A stretch of 64,000 bases of DNA from Rhytidiadelphus loreus (taxonomy: Eukaryota > Streptophyta > Bryopsida > Hypnales > Hylocomiaceae), in assembly GCA_947034895.1 (NCBI GenBank), contig OX344765.1:34539001-34603000 (forward strand). Direction: 5' to 3'. The notes beneath the pieces were generated by a model. It did no database searches, had not been told where the DNA came from, and saw only the letters and a list, made by a program, of their open reading frames with translations. Both the position numbers and the translations under genes were made by a program. Position 1 is the first letter of the stretch, and each line of letters begins with the position of its first letter. Of this stretch, positions 20,267 through 32,633 are shown piece after piece.

Positions 20267-23200
20267 ATGGTGGTACTCGTAGTTACATCTGCGGCGGCGT
20301 TGCCAGCCTCTGTATACAATTCTCATTCACCATTACGCTCTCATGCCGCAGGCGCTTTGCATTTTCATCCACTGAGGCACTTCTCACCTAATGCGTTTCG
20401 TTGTCGTAAACATCACCCATATGGTAGCCCATGTATTGATCTTTCCAGTTACTCGTTCAGAACTAGATCCAAATCTTTGCAAGGAAAGAAGAATTGGCGC
20501 TTATTAGCTGGATTAGGAGATGATATTAAGAGCAATCACGACGATAGGCGTAGGAGTGGACAATTTCTTGGCCTGTTCTTGAAGAGGGGCAATTCAGGGA
20601 CAGCCGTGAGTGATGGTTCGCAAGAGAGTGTGAATGATTCTTCTACATCCAGGCAGGGGCCTGAGAAGGATCGATTTAGGCCGACATTTGAATTCCTTGA
20701 AGATGGCAGTGAGCCACCTCTAAAACCATTCGAAATTATAAAGTCAGAAGAAACACCCCTGAAAGACCGACTGTTGGAGGCGGCACTGAAGAGACTAAAT
20801 CGGGCTAAGGAGCTTGCCACCAACACGTCGAATTACTTCAGCAGTGTAGATGCTTCACCTGGTACTCCCCTTCTCCCCTTCCTAGGTGACAGCTTTCTGG
20901 GATTGGGAAGTCTAGTGCTTGTGGCCATAGTTCTAGTTAGTTGGTGGAGAAAATTTCTGCGCGGGAAAAAGACTTCGAATAGTGAGGGGTTAGACTCAGC
21001 AAGTGCAGCTACCACTAGAAATGTTCAGGAGGCGCGGTCTGCAGTGGCAGCTCCTGTTGCACTATCTATGTTGCTGCAGAGTGACATGAAGAAGAAAGAA
21101 AGTGCAGAATGGCTGAACATGGTTTTAGGTAAGGTTTGGAACCTATATCGCCTGAAGTTGGAAAAATCATTGGTCGAGGCAATACAGCCTGTTATTGACG
21201 AAATTCCAGAGAAGCCACCTCATGTAGAACGAGTTGTTCTCAAGCAATTTTTTCTGGGCGATGAGCCGGTGCTTCTGCGAACTATAGAACGTCGTACATC
21301 TCGACGTGCTAATGATCTTCAGTACGTGACGCTCCTACTTACTCCTTATTCTTGACGTTTGTCTTGGTACTAGATGCTGTTGGTTGTCGTGGGGGATGTA
21401 GGCTGATTCATGGTCGATGAGTTTGGATGGCAAATGGCAGACATGTGTGCATCGAGGATGTTTGTCTGTAATTGCTATGTCAAATGAATTCCGGCTGCCA
21501 CTGAGCATGAAAATGAATGAGGTTTAAATTTTTTAATATATAGGATCGCATCTGTTGCTTGACATGGAATGATTTTGAGTCTTCAGGTACCATGTTGGAT
21601 TACGATACACAGGAAATTCTCGCATGGTTTTCTCTATAGCATTGAAGTTCGGTTTCTTGGCAATCAAAATTCCAATTTCCATTCGGGGTTTGGATCTAGA
21701 TGGAGAAGTCTGGGTGAAGCTTCGACTTATTCCGACAGAGCCCTGGGTAGGGACTGCAACTTGGGCCTTTGTTTCTCCACCTAAAGTTACTCTGGCGTTG
21801 GCTCCATTCCGGTTCTTTAATCTCATGGGTATGTATCAAAACGTTATCTTGTCACATACTTATCTCGTTGGCGATACATGATCTTTGATTTAGACCTTAC
21901 CCTATGTATATGAGAATGATAACGGTCTGTTGATAAAAATGCTCATGTTCATGAGAGGGTAGTTGCAACCTTCATCTATTGTGCGTCAAGATGCTTCTAA
22001 GACCTTTTACAGGACAAGCAACATCTGGTGCTAACATTAGTTGTAATGTTGTATTTATGTTTGGCTGGGCCCTTCGTCAAACAGCTGTGCCATTTTTGAA
22101 CGTGTAAGTTTATTGACCTGCACTTCTCATTGGTTTCAATCTCAAGAAAGCTGTTCACACTCTAGTGTTAGAACAGTAGACCCATAGATCTCTCTCTCTT
22201 GTTCTACAGGCAGTGTTACTCCTAAAGATTGCTATTGTGTGTCGGGAAAAGCAATGACACTCGGAATGGCAAGTAGATGATGCGGTTCAAATGAATAGTT
22301 AACAAATAAGAGAATTATCTCGGATTCTAACAAGGATTTTTCATGAATCTCCTATCTATTGAAAAAAATGAAAAATGGCATGAATGAAGTCTTTAAAAGA
22401 TTGCACTTGTGTTGATGGTTGACGTCTTATCCCATGGAATAATTGCAGATTCTTGACAGAGTTACTCACTATAGATCTTCCACGCCTCTTTGTTCGTCCT
22501 AACAAACAAGTAATCAATTATCTCAAGGGAGAAACTGCTGGACCTCTTACGAAGGATTTCAAGGACGGAATATTCGAAGTAAAAGGTTTTGCTGGGGAGC
22601 TGTCAATAACATTACTAGAATCTCGGAAACTTAATTACTTTCCCATAGGTAATTTCTGTGACATATTGTACTGTTAGTAGCGTCAATTCAGATGCATAGT
22701 TGAAAAGAGACCTGATAAGATCGGGTGCACAGCCCTGTAACCAGAGGACTTCACTATTGCGCGTCTTTCTAACGCTCAAGATCTGTTTCCAGGGGGAATC
22801 CTTTCTTTGGCGATAAATGTTTTGCATTACTACGTTTTTGCCTTCTTCTAAAGTATGGTACTTTTTCTAGCTGCTGATCCATGTTTTGTGTGATCAGGTA
22901 AAACAGATCCGTATGTGGTTTTCTTACTAGGAGAGCAAGCTTTTCGAAGTAAAAGAAATAGTAAAACATCAATTACTGGACCCCCAGGCGCGCCAGTTTG
23001 GAACCAGGTAACGTAGGGGCCACCTTTGTGTTCCTGTGCTTTCAAATTGTTCACATTGCCTTTGGTGACATGTGACGACGTCTGTTTAACCATTTTCAGT
23101 ACTCATATACATTCTTTTTGGTAATCAGGACTTTCGTATGCTTGTTGTCAACCCCGCGACACAGAAACTCAGAATAAGAGTCCGAGATTTTGTTGGTTTT

Positions 23201-24897
23201 CTGGGATTGACTACTATTACAGTTGGTTATATTGAGGTTCGTGTCTCTCAACTTTGCTGAATCGTGGGCGTATTCAGTATTTGAGGGGTTTCCCCTTGGC
23301 ATTGTTGATTGTAGTCCAGATAACATTTGTTGAAATTCCATGGCTGTTGCTTAAATCCTCGTCCTTTAATCCTCGTCTCCTAGTATTTCAATCTCGATAT
23401 ACAACTCACCTATGAGGAGTTCTAATATCTTAATTTATTGAGTTCATTAAAACCTCACTAGTGGAAATTATATTCTGTCCCTATCAGGGAGTTCACCGAA
23501 CTTGTTTGGAACTGGTCATTATAGAGATGTTCCTGTGAAGGTGTTCATCCAACTTGATCATTAGTGACCTAGTCCCAGCCAAGTTAGGTGGACTCTCTAA
23601 CTGGATTAGGACTTGATTTCTACGAGTGCCTGTGCATTCAGAGCCCTTGATTTCTGAAATTCTATATCTAGCTTGTCTCATGTATGGAGCCACTCATGAA
23701 TCTTGCATGTGTTAGGCCTGTTCTTATGTGAAATTGTTCGTGCAGATTCCCATTGATGATCTCCAAGACACAGTTCCTGTTGACAAAGTCCTTACCCTGA
23801 GGAACGATCGATGGTTTTTCCTCGGTCGGAATGCCGGAGAGCTTATGCTCCGTCTGACTTATAAAGCGTATGTTGCGGAGGAGGATGAGGAGGCTGGTGT
23901 TGGGGACAGGCCTGTAACGAACAAGGTTTGGAATGAAATAGGAAACTTCATTAGCAAAGAAATGGAGGAAACGGATGTATCTCCAGAGAAGCGACAGCTA
24001 CGGGACGCTATTGTCATGTCAGTCGATGCTGGGAGCGGTGACAGCGGGTTTCGGTTTTCCAATCCTTTGATGACCCAGTCTACCCCGGCTGTTAGTAAGC
24101 CCAGTCCTGTGACAATTGATCCAGTTACTGGACTTGTTAATCCCAACTCTTTTATCCATGGGTCTCCGAACCCGAATTCCTCTGAACCTGAAACACCAGA
24201 AATTCTGAGCAATCCGGCTCTAGAAAATCAGGAGAAGAAGGAAGGGGAAAATTGGGCATTGCAGTTCGATAGATTTAGACAAGAGAGTAAGTATGCTTCT
24301 TCTTCTCTTTGTTGGTGTTGACATTTTTGAGTTTCTTGGCGCAGGGTGAAAGAGTATCTACCTTAAAAGTTTTGCCTCTGAAATTAGGATTTTAAGTTTT
24401 GTCTTTAAAAGTTGTTTGTAAAAAAATCATACGTTTTCTGTACTAAACGATATTACAACATTAGAATAGTTGATAAACGTTCGTCGATTAATTGAATCAT
24501 TGTGTGGGTGCTGATCCTGTCTAAGTAACAAAAGTAGGGTTAATCTTAAACTGTCCAACTAATTAATGACCCTGATTGAATTGTGAGTGCTGGAAAGCCT
24601 TTTCTGTTGTTTTGAAATAGGGTTGAAACCGTACGAGTTAAAAGACAACTCCGCTAACTTTGTGTCTTCCTTTTTATATCAGTGACACTTCAACCTTTAA
24701 GTTTTTCAACCCACTTGGTCCTCTGTCATGATGTTTCTGCCCTTTTGTTTGGTGATGAGGTTGATTGCCGATTTGACTGATGAGAAAGCGGTTTGGGGTT
24801 TGGTGCAGATTCTGCTTTACTATGGCTGGCCATCGTCACAGGAGTTGCGCTGGTTGTTGCGCTTGATCTCAATTTAACTAATTTATTTAATCCTTGA
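20267..24897 (+). CDS. SMP-C2 domain lipid-transfer/contact-site protein, NTMC2T5-like, eight exons
   Basis: Exons are 20267-21321, 21587-21828, 22085-22103, 22449-22648, 22898-23007, 23129-23236, 23746-24286 and 24809-24897, giving 787 residues in frame. Order: a basic, Ser/His-rich N-terminus (1-75, plastid-transit-like), a disordered linker, one hydrophobic helix (209-227), an SMP domain (about 278-460: ESAEWLNMVLGKVW, EIPEKPP, GLDLDGEVWVKLRLIP, LPRLFVRP), and one C2 domain (about 487-620: GELSITLLESRKL, TDPYVVFLLG, PVWNQDF, ELMLRLTYKAYV). A Ser/Pro tail and a C-terminal hydrophobic segment ending LFNP complete it. This architecture is that of the plant NTMC2T5 tricalbin-like family, linked to ER-chloroplast contacts. 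The first Asp of the C2 calcium site is not evident while TDPYV is kept, so calcium binding is doubtful. Exon 3 is a 19-nt microexon. Confidence 0.88.
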
Positions 24898-25987
24898 AAT
24901 TACTGGAAACTGTTATTGTCGGTATTCCCCTATTTTCTGAGAAAGTGCAGCTCCTGTGCACGTCCCTGAATTCTTCCATTTCGCATGTGTGACGGGTGAC
25001 AACTTGCCAATTCTTTATTCATTGTCTTGTATAGCAGCACATGGTGTGATGTAGCTAGCACTGATTTTGAAGACATACCGTATGGAGCAGGTATTGATGC
25101 TTCTTGGGAACCGTCGCTAAGCTACTTCTTAGTTCTTGCAGTAGATTGTCACTCAATAGTGCCATGACTGCCATCTCAGCAAAGCTTTTTACAGCTTGCA
25201 CTGGCCCCATTTTTTTTGTATAAAATGATGATTTGATCAAATTGCTACTTTGTCAGATCCGTCATCTCACTGTGAATTCTTTTTTTTGCAGCGTTCACTC
25301 ATTTTTTGTACTCCGGAGTATAACATAATGATTTGAGCCATTGCTATTGCCAGACCTGTCCCTGACTTCATTCCGTCCGTGCCAGGGCCACACAGGCTTT
25401 GAGACAGACTTCCAGAGTTCCAGGCAGTCTGATTTTGGTAATTGAAGAGATAAGATCATTCACCACCACTCGTAAGATTTTATCTTAACTTAACTTAGTT
25501 TTGACTGTGGAATAATTCTCCTTGTTGAGGTGCACGCATTCCAAAGATTTGGTACTTTGATATTTCCACCCCAGTTCGGAGCAAAGTCAAAATTACCCCT
25601 CAGACCAGTTCAGTATTATGTTACAGTATCTCTGCCCTCAATGACTACAAAACAAAAATCAAAACCCCTCACTATAACCAGGGTAGAACCATGTGTTCAT
25701 CGGCTTCAGGCTTCATCCCACTAACTAGGGTAGAACCAGTGTCAGTTGGGAAAAACAGTGGCTAGTTCAAATTTAGTTGGTGGAATTGGGAAAAAAATCG
25801 GTTGCAATTTGAAAACATCAAATTGCAAAAAAATGGTGAAAAAATGTATACAATTTCTATTTAGAGTAGAAAATAGAGAAAATAACTGGATTCAATACTT
25901 GAAAAATTGGTTCAATATGGAAATCCAAAGAAAGCAGTTGGTAAGGGTCAAAAGATGTACCAATCACTTAGTGGAATGATTTAATCA
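24898..25987. other. 3' flank of the SMP-C2 gene
   Basis: This is moderately AT-rich sequence with the probable 3' UTR in the first few hundred bases. No further gene was seen. Sequence becomes strongly AT-rich from about 25740. Confidence 0.35.
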
Positions 25988-25991
25988 TTAA

Positions 25992-26943
25992 CCCCTCATC
26001 GCCTGAAGTCCAAATGAAGTTAAAAACAGCGTTGCTTTTGAAGTGTTGTAAATTTAGATGTCGCTAAGTTATAGAAATCTTAACCGTACAATATTGTAGT
26101 GAACATGTTGTAGATGACACAGAAAAAATTTGAAGCCATTTGACCGCATGGACTGAAAGATTATAATGTTTTAGTGTTAAAAAAAGATGCTGAAATTTTT
26201 CAAAAAACACATTTGGAGGTGAAATTCGACTTCTAAACCTAATCAAATGAAAAAACTTGAAACTATAAAGTGATTCAAAATGAACATATAAACACATTGG
26301 TGGAAAAAAAATATCATTCAATTGACTCAATGTGTCTGCAAAACAGATTTGAAATGTCAAAAAATAGCATGAAAAGTTGCAAAAAACACCATGTAAGGCT
26401 AAACCTCCTCCACTAAAAAGCATCTCAGTCATTCATTACTTTTTGGATTCATGTGAAATTTTAGCCACACAAACGAGACTAGTATGCGCAACTATCCCAA
26501 AAGAAATTATTGAAAATGGACACTGTATGAAGAAGTTACAAACTGCCGAATTTCATTGTAATCCAAAAATGGTTGGATTTTAAATTTTGAATTGCTCCCA
26601 AACATTCAAAGAAGCTTGTATTGACATGAAAATTTTACCACAATAACTAGACTAAAAGGGGAACATAACCCAACAAATTTTATTGAAAACGAACATTTTA
26701 TGAAGGAGATACACCCCCCAAAGTTTCAAATGCAGTTTGGTGAATTCAAATTGAACCTGTGAACTTTGATTGGCTCCCATTTAATTTTTAAGTCTTGGAT
26801 TGATCTGAAATTTTACCACACAAACTAGAAGAGAGAGCGCAACTTTACCAACAAGTTTTATTGAATTTGGATATCGGATGCAAAAGTTACAACACTTTGA
26901 ATTATACATGAGGACACTTTTCGTCCCCTCAGGCGATGAGGGG
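25992..26943. mobile_element. TTAA-family element, 952 bp, perfect 15-bp TIRs
   Basis: CCCCTCATCGCCTGA starts the element and is repeated as a perfect inverted complement at its end. TTAA flanks both sides (25988-25991 and 26944-26947). The interior keeps family words such as CATGGACTGAAAGAT. No open frame of significance exists, so it is non-autonomous. Confidence 0.8.
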
Positions 26944-26947
26944 TTAA

Positions 26948-27812
26948 CCCCTAAAGTCCAAGGTTTGAGCATGTACCTATGATCTCAATGTTTGGTAAGA
27001 ATTTTTGAAACTTTTTTTTAAGATAGGAAAATTGATTAACTTTCTAAGAATACAATTTTTATTTCAATCGGTGCCTAGGAGAAAAATCTATACCACAATA
27101 AGCCCAAAACAAGGGTGGGCAAAAAAAAAATTAACTATTTTCTTTAAATTTATTTCTTACAAATTACATTTTTGTCAATGTGGAAAGATTTGACTTGTTG
27201 TATATTTTGATCTGAAAGTTATAAAGCTTCCTATTTTGCACGCATTCTTAATAAAGTCTTGAGAAAATAATGTATTGGATCCATTTTTGACTCAATTATA
27301 ATAATTTTTGGAAAGAAAAATTGCACGTGGTTTAGTTTTCTTTCTAGAACAATCTCATTGTTTGGGTTAGTGTGTTTCAATTCCATCATAGAGCTTTTAG
27401 CAATTTAGTTTTTCCTTCTATCTTGTACCTACTTTGACTTAACAATTTTTTAAAGAATGAAAATCATAGTTTTTAGTTTTTAGTTTTTTATCTTGAACTC
27501 TCAACTTAATTCATCACAATTTGTAGAATTCACAATACTTGTAGTGCAAAAATTTTAAATTAAGAAGATGCAAAGTTTTTTAATCTACTCATGCTAGGAA
27601 CAAAAAAGATCATTTTCTTCACTTTAAATGTTTATATCTTGTGATCAATACGGTTAAAGTTTTTGAAATTTCTTCTAGACATTTTCATACTAGTCTATTA
27701 AAAGTTCCTATGGTTGGATACACAAAAAAAATGTTTAAAGTTTGCATTGTTTGCATTGAAAATGGCAATTTTGAGTGGTATTGATAGAAAAATGACCTTA
27801 GTTTTGTAGAGG
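26948..27812. mobile_element. TTAA-family element, 865 bp, sharing a TTAA with its neighbour
   Basis: It starts CCCCTAAAGTCCAAGG directly after the TTAA that ends the previous element. It ends in a degraded GTTTTGTAGAGG before TTAA (27813-27816). The interior is the reverse orientation of the copy at 53126-54001 (AAGATAGGAAAATTGAT, AATGGCAATTTTGAGTGG). Two family members thus lie head to tail on one target site. Confidence 0.65.
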
Positions 27813-27816
27813 TTAA

Positions 27817-30430
27817 TTGCCTAAGTGATCATATATTTTCAAAAAAGTCCAATTCAAACATATTTTTTAGGTATCTAAATCTGCTTCCACCTCTAGCTTG
27901 TTGGTTAATAAAAAATATTTTTACTCAATACATATCACTAGTAGAAACATGGTATGTGTAGACTATGCTTTAAGAGTCACACTTGGTCTAATTCATCATA
28001 AAACAATAAGTTGGATCCATTGTGGATCTTACCCCCCTAAGGGATAGTAAAATTGTAAAGATGGATTATAGAATGCAACTTCAAAGAATAATTGAATGAT
28101 GATTCTCAAAAAATAATTGTAAAACATGATCTTTAGATCATATTCATATGGTTAGATCAACTAGTATACAATTCAATATTTTTCAATAAAATTTGAAGTC
28201 AAAAGTTAAAATTCCTTTTGAAATTGATTATAGATTGAATATTTGTGACTTTAAAGAGAATTCAAAAGAATTTGTGACTTTGATAGAGGCAGTTAACCTC
28301 TATCAATTCTACTCAAAATTGATTTTTAAAGATTTTTATTTTACTTTTTTATTCAAATCATTTTCAAAATTTCTTTTTATAAACTGAAAATGTTATTTTT
28401 TCAAGGCCATACCTACCAGTACCAATATATATATTTTTAATTCAGGTGAAAAACACATTTTTGTGTGCTTGAAATGTATTTGTATTCATTTCTTGTTCAA
28501 AATTTGAGTCTTTCATGTCTTTAAGGAGTTAAAGTTTAATCTATTTGGACTATGTTTCTACTACATTGAAATGGTTATTCAGTTTACTTTAAACTATTTT
28601 CTTACAAAGATATATTATTGAACATCGGTTGTAGTAGTGGCCTCATAGCATTTGTAGCATTGTTAGATTGGTCATATTAGTCTTCATACTTACCAATTTT
28701 TCACTGATACTGAATAACCATTTTGTTGTAGTGATATACTCATTACAAGATAACAACAAAAGGTTTAGATTTCTTACAATTACCTTGATTTCCTACTATT
28801 GTTAAATTCATACAAGTATTAATGAAAATAATCCTTTGCATTTACCTCACAAACAAAACTTGTAAATTTGAAGTTCAAAATCACATCTATATTGTAGAAT
28901 TTTTTTAAATTATATAATACAAAATTTATAAATTTAAAGCATTTTATTTTAAATTTTTTGTTATAAATACAAATTAATTTATTCTTATTTAATCTTTTTG
29001 ATTCATTAGCTAAATTTGTGCGATATTTGATATACTAGAAGCCAAATTTTATTTTTTCATCTATATAATAGAAATATTTTTATTTATTTGTCATAATTTT
29101 TATTAATTAGATAGTTCTACAAAATAGACATGGTAAATAGTATATGCTACTTTTGTTAATAATAAATGAATAAATTTTTATTTATTTGTCATAATTTTCA
29201 TTATTAAAGCTAGTTACAAAAGAATTTAATATAAAAATTTATTCATTTATTTTTCATGTTTATTGCTAGGTTTTCTTTCAAAATTTTAAGTAAAGAATAT
29301 AAGATATTTTCTAAAAATCCATCCTCATGAATGACATGTTTACATTAGACTTTTGAGTCTATACATGAATTTAAGTTCAACAAAGCTCTAAAATCCATAT
29401 GTAATTGTATGCATAAATATGTTTAAAACATCTTTTTATTTAATGTTTAAAGCTTTGTATCAAATTTAATAAAATTAATCAATTTTTAAATATATTTTTT
29501 GAAGTTGCCTTATTCAATATAGAAATTTATAATAAAAACACTTTTGTAAAACATATCCAAATGACATGAAATTTGACAGTTTCTTTGGCATGGAATGATC
29601 GCTAGGAGTAGAGGAGCCACCCCAAAAAATTCATGCTAAAATTCAAAAAATACTTGGTCATTAGATCATGCACCTAGATGTGCAAGACTTGTAATTGGCC
29701 ATAGGATTTTCAAGGGCCTATACAATTCCATAATACATGACATCTTTTGCACATTGCACTTGCAATTGCATCCCCAGACAAAATGAAAATGTACCATTAT
29801 TTAGAAGAAAGTTGTAATCAACAACGTAAAATAGTATGGTCCCGCATTAGATTTGTCACTTCATGGCCCTATTTGTTAGTTTGTCAAATCAACTATGCCC
29901 TAACTTATTAAAACCACACTATTTGTAATATATCATAATTGACTATCAAAGTCGGCATTTCATATTGAATAATGAAATGAAGTTGGGAAAAGTGGTTCAA
30001 CAATCACTTCTATAATTAATAAAAACTTCAATTTCAATTTTTTTTCAAGAATTTGACACCTTCATTATATGAACATTAAGAAGGTGGTGAATTTATTATT
30101 TTGAGATTTATATGTGGACCATTTTGAAATTTGCATGAGGCCCATTTTCTAATAGTTTGAGCATTCATTTATTTATTTTCCAACTCTCTCTCAAAGTAAT
30201 CTCCCTCCAAAATAGCTTTTGTTTCAATCTTATTCAATTTTTGATGAACCCGATAGTTGAATATGGTATTTAAATTAGTGCAACTTGAAATGTTTATCTC
30301 ATTTAGTAAAGAAATTATGTATCCTGTGACCTGAATTTTTTTCAAGTACCACTAATTCACACCCTCACATGTAGGATAAATTTGTAGGGATTTGCTTTAT
30401 CTATTGCTACCTCGTGTTCAAATTGTTTCA
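27817..30430. other. AT-rich intergenic, no gene seen
   Basis: Strongly AT-rich sequence with local direct repeats, such as TTTTTATTTATTTGTCATAATTTT at about 29078 and 29176 (described by shared 20-bp core only). No coding frame or RNA gene could be recognised. Confidence 0.4.
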
Positions 30431-30830
30431 TCCATAGTTACCATTTTAATCTATGTGAACTTGCTCCCATTCACTTTGATATTTTTCCATTTTCTTCTAT
30501 TTGAAGCTTAGCCATTCACTTTGATTTTTTCCATCTGTTTACCATTTTAATCCATTTACCATGTTGAAGCTTGGCCATTTCCTTTGATTTTTTCCATCCA
30601 TTTCCAATTTTAATCCATTTACCATTTTAATCTATTTGAAGCTTGGCCATTCACTTTCATTTTTTGCATCCATTTACCATTTTAATCCATTTACCATTTT
30701 AATCTATTTGAAGCTTGGCCATTCACTTTCATTTTTTCCATCCATTTACCATTTTCAGCCATTTGAAGCTCAGCCATTCACTTTGATTTTTTTCATCCAT
30801 TTACCATTTTAATTTGCTGCACTTAAATCT
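30430..30830. repeat. Tandem repeat with CCATTTACCATTTTAAT words
   Basis: Imperfect units of roughly 50-75 bp contain TTTGAAGCTTGGCCATTCAC and CATCCATTTACCATTTTAAT. About six copies are visible with varying numbers of the short CCATTTACCATTTTAAT sub-unit. Confidence 0.7.
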
Positions 30831-30890
30831 CCCATTAAGTTCAGTTCCCTTTGATTTTTTTTCATCCATTGACCCATCGAAGTTGGATCA

Positions 30891-31045
30891 GGGTGGATTG
30901 ACCCCCTTGCTGGTCCTTACCAGCAGTGCATGTAAAAAAAAAGCCCCCTAAAAATGAATTAAAAATTTGCAAAAGAAATCATGTGCGGAAAATAAATAAT
31001 TTCAGGGTTTGCCCGCAGGGCCGAGCGAGGGGGTCAGTTCACCCT
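30891..31045. mobile_element. MITE family F copy 1, about 155 bp
   Basis: The inverted ends are GGGTGGATTGACCCCCTTGC and GCGAGGGGGTCAGTTCACCC. Interior blocks AAAAAAAAGCCCCCTA and CAGGGTTTGCCC are shared with 33943-34158. Confidence 0.65.
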
Positions 31046-31319
31046 GGCCTCGAAGTTGTATGCACTCAGAATCAGAATCTCCCTCCGAAACGATTGCTCA
31101 AAGTCGATTTCAGGTGAACACTCTTGGGGTCGTCATACCATGAAAACTTTTGCGTCATACTTTTTGAACAGTACGGTATTATTGGTATTGGTAGTCAAGC
31201 CAAGATCCAAAATTTGAAAAAAAAGAAGACCCAGTGTGACCCAGCCTTCACTTATTTTGACGCTCTGACTGTCACTGGAGCAGGTACATGCGTCATCAAT
31301 CGTACAGGCTTCCGTATTG

Positions 31320-31730
31320 GTGCACAAATTCCAGCTATTCTGCACAAATTCTGGTTAAAAAATGCGCATATCCAAGTTTAATATGCACAAATCCAAGTTT
31401 TAAATGCATAAATCCCAGTTTAATATGTGCACAAAACGCCAGTTTAATATGCACAGAACTCCAGTTTAATATGCACAAAAATCCCAGTTTTAAATGCACA
31501 AAAATTCCAGTTTAATATGCACAAACGGCAGATTAATTTGCACAAAAATCCCAGTTTTAAATGCACAAGGACTCCAGTTTAATATGCACAAACGCCAGAT
31601 TGATTTGCACAAAAAACCCAGTTTTTAAATGCACAAGAACGCCAGTTTAATATGCACAAAAATCCCAGTTTAATATGCACAAACGCCAGATTGATTTGCA
31701 CGAACGCCAGTTTAATATGCACGAACTTTG
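31320..31730. repeat. Minisatellite, about 21-bp unit, about 19 copies
   Basis: The consensus is ATGCACAAAAATCCCAGTTT plus AAT, with variants CGCCAGATTGATTTGCAC. Unit length varies between about 19 and 23 bp, so it alternates reading frame. The frames it opens (for example 31288-31515 and 31845-31579) are products of the repeat rather than genes. Confidence 0.85.
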
Positions 31731-32135
31731 CTGGACCCAACAAGTGTACAACAGCACAGGCAGGATGATATTTTTCATAGAAACTCAACTTGAGACACGG
31801 ACTCTGACCATTTTGATGTGAAGTGAAATTCCCCAGTGAACTCACATAGTCACCTGCTTTGCAGATGCTAGGAAGCCGTGGTTACTCAAAAGTTTTCAAG
31901 CTGCTACAAAGCATCCGCTCTTCTTCTGCAAATCTTGGTAGATTGCTGGCTCATCAGCTCACACCAATCCGACCTCCTTGCAGCAACAATTACCTCAGTA
32001 AACCTAACCGCATAATTCTGTTTTGATGGCACCTTTTTCGCCATTCAAAATAATTTGGTTTGCCTAGCTAACCACTAAATATGTACAGCAACAACACACA
32101 CACAAAAAAAAACCCAGGGCTCCACAATCTCAGCC
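31731..32135. other. Flank between minisatellite and ORF, no gene seen
   Basis: Mixed composition; it probably contains the 3' end of the minus-strand transcript at 32136. A short A/CA-rich run lies at 32090-32112. Confidence 0.3.
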
Positions 32136-32633
32136 CTACCCACACACCATGGGCTCCGCAGTGGAACCAAAATCCTCAAACCTCGCTCTCTTCACCATCA
32201 CCGAGGAGGGCGGTTCGTCTCTCGCGAACGCGCGCTTCAACGCGTTCCGTATGAACTTCTGCGGGGAAAATTGGCCTTGCGAGCGTGTCAGAGTGGTGAA
32301 TGACGAGGAGGAGCTCCTTCGAGCAGCCTCCACTGCACACGGCCTCGCAGGAGGGGACGACGCCACGGCCGCCGTTGCAGGCGGGGACGGCGCTGCTCTT
32401 TGGAACGACGACGACAGAAGCGCGCTTAAAGAGTCTGACCAGCTCTCTTGCCAGAACGAATCCCCGTGACGACCTCGGTGATGATTCGCCTTCGCGTTCG
32501 GGAGGAGGAAACCCTCGTCCACGGCAGAACTCTTTTTCCCGAGGTGTGAGGGATATACGAGATCAACGTCTCTTTGGAAATCCAGAAGCGCCGAGAATCG
32601 TTGCGAAGAATAGGATGCCACCATTTCCGGCAT
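32136..32633 (-). CDS. Unrecognised protein, 165 residues, single exon
   Basis: GC-rich (in contrast to the AT-rich surroundings) open frame from ATG 32633 to TAG 32136. The frame is open seven codons further upstream, but the first ATG gives MPEMVASYSSQRFSALLDF. Visible features are a region with GKKSSAVDEGFLLPNAKANH, an amphipathic SFWQESWSDSLSALLSSSF, an Ala/Pro linker with AAPSPPATAAVASSPPA, a serine run, and a basic C-terminal helix QKFIRNALKRAF followed by MVKRARFEDFG, which could be a nuclear localisation signal. I know no family for it. The opposite strand also has open frames (32149-32469, 32300-32875), as GC-rich sequence often does. The minus frame is favoured for its more protein-like composition and pyrimidine/purine-rich flank upstream. 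Confidence 0.45.
   Translation of the reverse strand: MPEMVASYSSQRFSALLDFQRDVDLVYPSHLGKKSSAVDEGFLLPNAKANHHRGRHGDSFWQESWSDSLSALLSSSFQRAAPSPPATAAVASSPPARPCAVEAARRSSSSSFTTLTRSQGQFSPQKFIRNALKRAFARDEPPSSVMVKRARFEDFGSTAEPMVCG

Noticed and set aside
22010..22103. Longer alternative exon 3 of the SMP-C2 gene starting at the acceptor near 22010
   Set aside because: It keeps the frame but adds about 25 residues absent from the family. The acceptor at 22084 gives the exact family spacing.
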